Shown: positions 7,528 to 11,479 of the stretch, piece after piece
Numbering within the stretch: position 1 is the first letter of the stretch
Layout of the letters: the number at the start of each line of letters is the position of its first letter
DNA from: JBAZOY01 sp041648505
GTDB lineage: Bacteria > Desulfobacterota > Syntrophia > Syntrophales > CG2-30-49-12
NCBI GenBank assembly: GCA_041648505.1
Contig: JBAZOY010000069.1
Location: 1 to 11,479 of the forward strand
DNA length: 11,479 bases
Reading direction: 5' to 3'
The notes under the pieces: model-generated
Database searches by the model: none
Told to the model about the DNA's origin: nothing
What the model saw: only the letters and a program-made list of their open reading frames with translations
Made by a program: the position numbers and the translations under genes

Positions 7528-7568
7528 TGTGGATAACTATCAGGCTTTCATCCTGATAGTTATCCACA
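7528..7568. repeat. 17-bp inverted repeat made of two DnaA-box-like sequences
   Basis: The arms 7528-7544 and 7552-7568 are perfectly complementary around a 7-base loop. The outer nine bases of each arm read TTATCCACA pointing inward or outward, matching the TTATNCACA DnaA-box consensus. It lies 8 bases after the Fic stop and may act as its transcript-end hairpin, though only Cs follow the stem on the minus strand. Confidence 0.6.
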
Positions 7569-7576
7569 ATTAAGAA

Positions 7577-8506
7577 TTAAGAATTTCGTTCTAAAATATC
7601 AAAACCACTTAATATAGTATCACACAAAAAATCTTCAAGCTGGCTGTGATCATCTTTGGTTTGAGCTTTATAAAGATAAGTATAATAAAGTTGTTTTTGT
7701 TGTTGGTGGATAATAGCTGGAGCCATATTTGCTCTTAAAAGCATTGCTGTCATTAACAACCTTCCAACTCGTCCGTTTCCATCAGAAAAAGGGTGTATTT
7801 GCTCAAAATGACTATGCGCCTTTGCTGAAATACTTACAATATCCTTATTTCCTTTTTCTATATCTGAAATAACAGATTTAATCAAATCTGGTACCCGTAT
7901 ATAATTCGCAGTGGGTAAACTAACTCCCAATATCCTAACTGCATGGTTACGATACATTCCCGCATCAGATCTAATACCGTTCATAAGAATACTATGTAAT
8001 TTCAAAATTAAACTTTCATTTATTTCTCCTTTTTTAGAAATATAATCAAATAAATAATTTAGAGCAGTTTGATGATTTTTTGCTTCCAACTGTTCTATTA
8101 ATGTTTTATTTGGAAGGGATACATTATCAAAAAGAATAGCAGCTGTATCTCCCTCTGTAAGAGTACTTCCCTCTATACTATTACTATGATAAGTAAGCTT
8201 TAAAACAAATTCATCATAAATATCCTTATTACTTAGGATTTCATTTATAATGCTTTTATATTTGGATGATTTTTCTTTCAAGAATTGTTTTTTTGTGAGT
8301 AGCTTATCTAAGGGAATTACCTTTTGACCTGTAACTTCAAGGAATAAATCATTTATTAGGACTTCCATTTTCTTTCGAGGAGTGGACTTACCATTCAACC
8401 AACTATTTAATGTAACAAAAGAAACCCCGAATTTTTCAGCTAATTTGGTTTGAGTTATAACGAGTTTCTTTTGAATTATTCTAAGTTTTTGTTGTATACT
8501 TTCCAT
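7577..8506 (-). CDS. HTH-Fic protein (predicted protein AMP-transferase with autoregulator domain)
   Basis: The product is 309 residues from ATG 8506. Residues 1-55 form an XRE-like helix-turn-helix (TQTKLAEKFGVSFVTLNSWLNG at about 18-39). Residues about 95-300 form the Fic domain: inhibitory motif S108-x3-E112-G113 (class II, inhibitor helix before the core) and the catalytic loop H238-PFSDGNGR (238-246), preceded by H231-x-H233-F. With the histidine, acidic residue and GNGR all present it should be an active enzyme that transfers AMP to a Ser, Thr or Tyr of a target protein, held back by the inhibitory Glu. The target is not known. The start choice rests on the promoter: the TAGTAT box ends 2 bases before the ATG at 8512 and 8 before the ATG at 8506, while a TTG at 8524 lies upstream of the box. 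The HTH suggests it binds the repeated palindromes in its own promoter. Confidence 0.9.
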   Translation of the reverse strand: MESIQQKLRIIQKKLVITQTKLAEKFGVSFVTLNSWLNGKSTPRKKMEVLINDLFLEVTGQKVIPLDKLLTKKQFLKEKSSKYKSIINEILSNKDIYDEFVLKLTYHSNSIEGSTLTEGDTAAILFDNVSLPNKTLIEQLEAKNHQTALNYLFDYISKKGEINESLILKLHSILMNGIRSDAGMYRNHAVRILGVSLPTANYIRVPDLIKSVISDIEKGNKDIVSISAKAHSHFEQIHPFSDGNGRVGRLLMTAMLLRANMAPAIIHQQQKQLYYTYLYKAQTKDDHSQLEDFLCDTILSGFDILERNS

Positions 8507-8514
8507 ACCCATAT

Positions 8515-8543
8515 ATACTATCAAACTTTATAAAGTTAGTCAA
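8515..8543 (-). promoter_or_regulatory. Promoter of the HTH-Fic gene with operator in the spacer
   Basis: TTGACT (8538-8543) and TAGTAT (8515-8520) are 17 bp apart on the minus strand. The spacer is almost filled by the palindrome AACTTTATAAAGTT (8524-8537), so any protein bound there would block RNA polymerase. The transcript should start around 8508, giving a near-leaderless mRNA. Confidence 0.7.
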
Positions 8544-8570
8544 AATCTTGTAAACTTTATAAAGTTAGTC
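8523..8570. promoter_or_regulatory. Two direct copies of a palindromic operator
   Basis: The 19-bp AAACTTTATAAAGTTAGTC occurs at 8523-8541 and again, identical, at 8552-8570, with a period of 29 bp. The core AACTTTATAAAGTT is a perfect 14-bp palindrome, as expected for a dimeric helix-turn-helix repressor. The second copy lies just upstream of the -35 box. Autoregulation by the Fic protein's HTH is inferred. Confidence 0.7.
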
Positions 8571-8574
8571 TAAT

Positions 8575-8605
8575 CCCCAGATAGGGGCTTAGCCCCTATC
8601 TGGGG
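8575..8605. repeat. Palindromic repeat AGATAGGGG...CCCCTATCT, copy 2 (extended)
   Basis: Perfect 15-bp arms (8575-8589 and 8591-8605) flank a single T. The inner part equals the repeat at 1674-1696. A short T-run follows on the plus strand, but no plus-strand gene ends here. Confidence 0.7.
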
Positions 8606-8638
8606 ATTTTCCCTTATTATTTTCTTCTTCCTCATACG

Positions 8639-8670
8639 CAAAAAACCACCCCCGTCGGGGTGGTTTTTTG
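8639..8670 (-). terminator. Bidirectional terminator after the antitoxin/toxin remnant
   Basis: CAAAAAACCACCCC and GGGGTGGTTTTTTG form a perfect 14-bp stem with loop CGTC; the minus-strand transcript ends in a T-run. It resembles the terminator at 9282-9324 and separates the toxin remnant from the Fic promoter. Confidence 0.85.
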
Positions 8671-8685
8671 AATACTTTTTAAGGC

Positions 8686-8718
8686 CTGCCCGACTGAACA
8701 TTGTCAGTCGTTCGGGCG
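8686..8718. mobile_element. 33-nt GC-rich palindromic mini-element flanked by GGC
   Basis: The palindrome (outer arms GCCTGCCCGA and TCGGGCGGGC over 8684-8721) lies between left flank AATACTTTTTAAGGC (8671-8685) and right flank GGCGTATTA followed by ACCAG. The same flanks occur joined at 9399-9426 with a single GGC. The simplest reading is insertion of 33 nt with duplication of GGC. There is no room for a gene, so any movement must use enzymes supplied from elsewhere. Confidence 0.6.
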
Positions 8719-8735
8719 GGCGTATTAACCAGAGA

Positions 8736-8888
8736 TTATTTGTATATATCTTTTCTATGCTTAATTTTGAGAACAAAGATAGACTTATTAACAACGTCAA
8801 ATAAAATTCTATATTCCCCTATTCTAAATCTAAATTGAGCATTTCTAAAATCAGTTAAGTGCTCCGCTATATTTATAAGCCCAATTTC
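8736..8888 (-). pseudogene. C-terminal remnant of a RelE/ParE-family toxin
   Basis: In the frame ending at TAA 8736 I read about 50 residues: AEHLTDFRNAQFRFRIGEY, then RILFDVVNKSIFVLKIKHRKDIYK. The FRxRIGEYRILFDV and KIKHRKDIYK strands are the signature C-terminal half of RelE/ParE toxins, which usually have 85-95 residues. The frame closes with a stop at 8889-8891 and has no ATG, GTG, TTG or CTG start, so the N-terminal half, with its first helices, is missing. It overlaps the end of the antitoxin-like gene by 16 bases in a different frame, the usual antitoxin-toxin order. I therefore call it a toxin inactivated by an internal deletion. Translation from a rare ATT or ATA codon cannot be excluded. 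Confidence 0.75.
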
Positions 8889-9064
8889 TTAAAAAGAATA
8901 TCTTGAGATAAATATTGTTTTTTCTTTATTTCTTTTCGAGCCTTTTCAATATCCTTAAGATGAGTAAAAGAACTAAAAAACTGTTCAAAAGTTTTTTCAA
9001 TTCTTTTAAGATAATCATATTCATTGGCTGAAATTATTACATTGTTTTTGGTTAAAGTAGTCAT
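8873..9064 (-). CDS. Antitoxin-like small protein (orphaned by loss of its toxin)
   Basis: The 63-residue product begins MTTLTKNNVIISANEYDYLKRIEK and ends with a charged helix and LFKKLGL. This layout, with a short beta-start, an EYxxLKxIE helix and a C-terminal segment containing ARKEIKKKQ and LSQDILF, resembles small Phd/YefM-like or related antitoxins found before RelE-type toxins in Patescibacteria; I cannot name the family firmly. It is followed in overlap by the RelE/ParE remnant, which supports the antitoxin role. The ATG at 9064 lies 6 bases after a TATATT box, so the mRNA is probably leaderless. Being kept intact while the toxin is broken would fit a leftover gene or one protecting against related toxins elsewhere. 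Confidence 0.65.
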   Translation of the reverse strand: MTTLTKNNVIISANEYDYLKRIEKTFEQFFSSFTHLKDIEKARKEIKKKQYLSQDILFKKLGL

Positions 9065-9070
9065 ATTGAC

Positions 9071-9099
9071 AATATAACATAAATAATAAAATCAAGCAA
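9071..9099 (-). promoter_or_regulatory. Promoter of the antitoxin-like gene (leaderless)
   Basis: TTGCTT (9094-9099) and TATATT (9071-9076) are 17 bp apart on the minus strand, and only 6 bases separate the -10 box from the ATG at 9064. The predicted transcript starts at the start codon itself. Confidence 0.65.
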
Positions 9100-9111
9100 A
9101 ATCAGATATCA

Positions 9112-9148
9112 AAGAAGGGGGCGGAGCCGTAGGCTCCGCCCCCTTCTT
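9112..9148. terminator. Very stable GC-rich hairpin upstream of the antitoxin promoter
   Basis: AAGAAGGGGGCGGAGCC (9112-9128) is perfectly inverted at 9132-9148 around GTA. Short T-rich ends (CTTCTT) occur on both strands, so it may stop transcripts from either side. It stands directly before the antitoxin promoter and would insulate it from upstream transcription. Confidence 0.55.
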
Positions 9149-9174
9149 CCCCTAGCTTGTTTTGGGTTGAGTTC

Positions 9175-9199
9175 CCTCTCTCCTTGGTAAGGAGAGAGG
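9175..9199. repeat. Palindromic repeat CCTCTCTCCTT-GGT-AAGGAGAGAGG
   Basis: Perfect 11-bp arms around GGT. It is closely related to 9241-9263 and more distantly to 2582-2616. Confidence 0.7.
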
Positions 9200-9240
9200 T
9201 GGAGAGAGGTGAATTAATTAATTAAGAACCTCTCCTCTTA

Positions 9241-9263
9241 TCCTCTCCTTAGTAAGGAGAGGA
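9241..9263. repeat. Palindromic repeat TCCTCTCCTT-AGT-AAGGAGAGGA
   Basis: Perfect 10-bp arms around AGT. It is preceded by AACCTCTCC (9227-9235), giving the same two-part layout as at 2582-2616. Confidence 0.7.
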
Positions 9264-9281
9264 GGAAATACGAATTCAGGC

Positions 9282-9324
9282 AACAAAAAACCACCACCGA
9301 CCGAAGTCGGGGTGGTTTTTTGTT
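9282..9324 (-). terminator. Terminator of the S-layer-like gene
   Basis: AACAAAAAACCACC and GGTGGTTTTTTGTT, continued by CCGAC and GTCGG with one bulged A, form a stem of about 19 bp closed by CGAA. It is of the same family as 8639-8670 and is the first clear terminator after the stop at 9450. Confidence 0.8.
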
Positions 9325-9337
9325 TTATCTCCTAGAT

Positions 9338-9377
9338 GCCCGCCTTGCGTCGCTATTACTAGCAATACGAGGCAGGT
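9338..9377. repeat. GC-rich imperfect palindrome GCCCGCCT...AGGCAGGT
   Basis: GCCCGCCT (9338-9345) can pair with AGGCAGGT (9370-9377) using wobble pairs, and an inner GCTA-TTAC-TAGC stem lies at 9352-9363. The outer arms resemble the element at 8684-8721, so it may be a diverged member of that family. Confidence 0.5.
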
Positions 9378-9449
9378 TCGACCAAGAAAGAGAAATTTAA
9401 TACTTTTTAAGGCGTATTATAACCAGTTTATGTTAACTCAATCTTACGA

Positions 9450-11479
9450 TTAAGCCGCATCATTCTGCATGTTGATTGATGGGGTCTTGAATTCTGCAAG
9501 ATTGTAGTTATACAAGATAGTACCAGTTGCAGCATCAGTACCATAAGAAAGACCTCCTAGAGTGGCTTGAGACAATCCATCTGCGCCAGCTCTAGAAATA
9601 TATGTGATTATAAATCTTTCAGTTGTACCTTCTACTACTTCATACCAACCATCAGCATCAAGGGCACCGCCTAGAACAGCTCCGGTTGAACTTCTAATGT
9701 TAGCGTCAACAAGAGTGTCTGTTCCAGAGATAGTAACATGATGTATTGAAGCACTACCAGTACCTTCAACTGGCTCAGTGCCATCTACATACATATCTGC
9801 GCCAAAGGCAGTTACATCAAATGTGATAACAAATGTTGCTTCATCTGAGTCTGTTGTGTTGTTAATATCTCCAGCGTGACTGATTGTCGCTGAACTGGAA
9901 ACAAAAGCAACATTAATACCTGTATCACGAAATGCCTGAGCTTCACCGGTGGCAGTACCAGTCATTTCTGTGGTATTTGCTAATTGATCACCTTGTTCGT
10001 TTTCAGCAACAATGAATGCGCGACCGGCTGTTGTTATAGATGCAAGAAGAGTATCTCCTGCGTCAAAATTAACATCTTCGGTAGCAGTTGCGTCAAGGTC
10101 ATTAATGTCAGCTGAAATTGTGAAGTTCACAGTTGAGCCGGCAGTAATGGTGTAATCAAGGTTGTCAAAGAGAATACCGGCTATTGCTTCAGCTGTTGTA
10201 GAACAAGTTGATGCTGTTGAAAAGTTTGCTTCAGTTAGACAATTTGTTGTACCAGTAACCTCTGTGTAAGTGTTACTACCAAGTGTAAGTTTAACTGAAC
10301 CTGTTATTGCGTTGATACTACCAAGTGTAGTAGCTGCAGTAAAGGTTATTGGAAGCGCATCCAACCAAACATCGGATGTACCTTCTACTTTCAATTTACC
10401 TTTCAAAAGTACAACATTATCAGTGTTGTTGGTAGCATCTACATCCACAACACTTGCAACTGGAGTGCTATTAAGAGAAACCTTAAGTATTGTATCAGAT
10501 GCTGACGCAGAAGTAACGAAAAGAATTGGGATTTCAGCCTGTGTAATAGTATCTGTTGATACTACTCCTGAGCCGTCCTCATATCTAACGTTAATAGGAT
10601 CAACACCCCAGGAATCTGAATCAATATCTGCTGAATCTATATTACTTGCCGCATCTACAGTGATATAGAACTTATCTGTAACACCATCTCTAACAATAGC
10701 GTTAGAAACAGTTACAGTCTTGGAATAAACACCAGCACTGTCTCTGATAAAATCAGCTGTGTTAGCTGTTCCAATTTTTGTAGTTCCTTGCCAGATTGAC
10801 ACTGAATCAAGATAGTCAGTAATACGATCTGAATCTGCCGCAGCATTTCCAGTTGAACTAAAGGTTAATTTGAAAGATTTAAGCCCTACATCTCCATCGG
10901 ATGCTTCAAGCTCAAATCCGGCAATTTTAACATCATTTTGACCACTTCCAGTCTCTTCACTACTGTATTGTGATAATTGAGTGTATGTTACAGTGCCTGT
11001 TGTTCCTGCTAGAACTTCAGATACTACAGCTGTTCCACATGATGCGCCAGTTGTAGGACTAAATCCTGCGGTTGAAGTACAGCCTGCTGGTAGAGTAACT
11101 ACGGCACCTGCACATGATAGGCCAGTTGTTGAACTGAATAATGCACCTGCTGTACATCCTGCTGGAAGTGCAGTTACTGTACATGAAGCGCCTGTCAATG
11201 AATTGAACAATGCGCCTGCTGGACAACCTGTTACTGTAACAACTGTTTCACCTGCGTTTGCTTTAGCCATAGACAATGGGCCAAAAGCACCATCAGCGGT
11301 AAGACCATTGTTTACTTGCCAAGCCATAACTTTAGCTTGGGTCAAAGGACCAAAGCTTCCATCAGCAGTAGCACCAACTAAAGTTTGAAGAGTAACAACA
11401 TATGGTCCACTACTTCCTACTTTTAAAGTTGTTGTACCGAAATCATAAGCCATTGCTGTTGACGCAACTGCGAAAATAG
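9450..11479 (-). CDS. S-layer-like secreted protein with N-terminal peptidoglycan-binding domain, 5' end outside window
   Basis: The frame stays open to the right edge. Before the Met at 11453 it reads IFAVASTA, so that Met is part of a signal-peptide cleavage site (STAMA, then YDF) and the true start lies beyond the window. Counting from that Met, residues 5-67 are a PG_binding_1 domain with two DGxFGPL turns (31-37 and 54-60). Three C-x13-C modules follow (77-91, 100-114, 125-139), then about 520 residues of Asp/Thr/Ser-rich beta sandwich-like sequence without Lys-rich or catalytic motifs, ending LAEFKTPSINMQNDAA. This composition and order match abundant wall-bound or S-layer-like proteins of Parcubacteria, so a structural surface role is inferred. 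Unlike the giant protein, its wall-binding domain is at the N-terminus. Confidence 0.85.
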   Translation of the reverse strand, partial: IFAVASTAMAYDFGTTTLKVGSSGPYVVTLQTLVGATADGSFGPLTQAKVMAWQVNNGLTADGAFGPLSMAKANAGETVVTVTGCPAGALFNSLTGASCTVTALPAGCTAGALFSSTTGLSCAGAVVTLPAGCTSTAGFSPTTGASCGTAVVSEVLAGTTGTVTYTQLSQYSSEETGSGQNDVKIAGFELEASDGDVGLKSFKLTFSSTGNAAADSDRITDYLDSVSIWQGTTKIGTANTADFIRDSAGVYSKTVTVSNAIVRDGVTDKFYITVDAASNIDSADIDSDSWGVDPINVRYEDGSGVVSTDTITQAEIPILFVTSASASDTILKVSLNSTPVASVVDVDATNNTDNVVLLKGKLKVEGTSDVWLDALPITFTAATTLGSINAITGSVKLTLGSNTYTEVTGTTNCLTEANFSTASTCSTTAEAIAGILFDNLDYTITAGSTVNFTISADINDLDATATEDVNFDAGDTLLASITTAGRAFIVAENEQGDQLANTTEMTGTATGEAQAFRDTGINVAFVSSSATISHAGDINNTTDSDEATFVITFDVTAFGADMYVDGTEPVEGTGSASIHHVTISGTDTLVDANIRSSTGAVLGGALDADGWYEVVEGTTERFIITYISRAGADGLSQATLGGLSYGTDAATGTILYNYNLAEFKTPSINMQNDAA

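Larger units (their letters stand above)
9065..9449. other. Gene-free region rich in palindromes and terminators
   Basis: I see no protein gene here. In order: antitoxin promoter (9071-9099), a 17-bp-arm GC hairpin (9112-9148), two CCTCTCC-type palindromes (9175-9199 and 9241-9263), a terminator (9282-9324), a GC-rich imperfect palindrome (9338-9377), and a sequence matching the flanks of the insertion at 8686-8718 (9399-9426). The region looks like an intergenic collection of repeats rather than a coding segment. Confidence 0.7.

Noticed and set aside
7352..7567. GTG start at 7567 giving a 1648-residue form of the giant protein
   Set aside because: The extension contains the gene's own promoter (7484-7513) and the hairpin at 7528-7568, while ATG 7351 begins a textbook signal peptide.
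7528..7568. Replication origin
   Set aside because: Only one palindrome with two boxes is seen, with no dnaA or other origin genes in the window, so it is reported as a site and not as an origin.
8671..8732. Integron attC site or Xer dif site
   Set aside because: The AATAC...GTATT flank pair is suggestive, but the GTTRRRY/RYYYAAC core or the 28-bp dif layout is not present.
8570..8800. 76-codon minus-strand frame
   Set aside because: It runs through a terminator, a palindrome and the insertion element, and overlaps the RelE-type frame; the sequence has no protein-like pattern.
10270..11388. Plus-strand frames of 132 and 135 codons opposite the S-layer-like gene
   Set aside because: Composition is the mirror of the minus-strand gene and no protein family is apparent.

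Overview
The window looks like a piece of a Patescibacteria (CPR, Parcubacteria-type) chromosome. This is inferred from the kind of genes present: large secreted low-complexity proteins carrying a single peptidoglycan-binding repeat and small C-x13-C modules, a PemK/MazF toxin of the type common in these genomes, a RelE-type toxin remnant, an HTH-Fic protein, AT-rich intergenic DNA packed with GC-rich palindromes, and several apparently leaderless genes. No in-frame TGA was needed, so the standard bacterial code fits. No rRNA, tRNA, CRISPR array or transposase gene was found. Every gene I accept is on the minus strand; the long plus-strand frames are shadows of biased minus-strand codons.

Reading in the direction of transcription, from high to low coordinates: (1) 9450-11479, the 3' part of a secreted S-layer-like protein whose signal peptide starts beyond the window, with a peptidoglycan-binding domain and three C-x13-C modules at its N-terminus. 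(2) 9065-9449, a gene-free stretch with terminators and palindromic repeats. (3) 8873-9064, a small antitoxin-like gene, followed and overlapped by the C-terminal remnant of a RelE/ParE toxin (8736-8888). (4) 7577-8506, an HTH-Fic AMP-transferase-like protein whose promoter carries two copies of a 14-bp palindromic operator, one of them exactly between the -35 and -10 boxes. (5) 2621-7351, a 1576-residue secreted repeat protein with a structured leader of about 125 nt, and C-x13-C modules plus a peptidoglycan-binding domain at its C-terminus. (6) 2030-2422, a PemK/MazF-family toxin whose start lies in a perfect 17-bp inverted repeat. (7) 1701-1918, a duplicated and broken copy of the peptidoglycan-binding end of gene 5. 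(8) 1-1485, a secreted Ig-like/TIG protein running off the left edge.

Two themes stand out. The first is the cell surface: three exported proteins, two of them built from the same wall-anchoring parts in opposite order. The second is small stress or defence-type modules (Fic, PemK, antitoxin with decayed toxin) placed between them, with transcripts that seem to begin at or next to the start codon, while the two surface genes with visible promoters have leaders of about 55 and 125 nt.

The most unusual signal is in the intergenic DNA. One GC-rich palindrome at 8686-8718 sits in a sequence that also exists without it at 9399-9426, as expected for insertion of a tiny element with a 3-bp duplication. 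A related GC-rich 20-nt insert breaks the duplicated peptidoglycan-binding domain. At least five palindrome or terminator families occur twice or more in these 11.5 kb.
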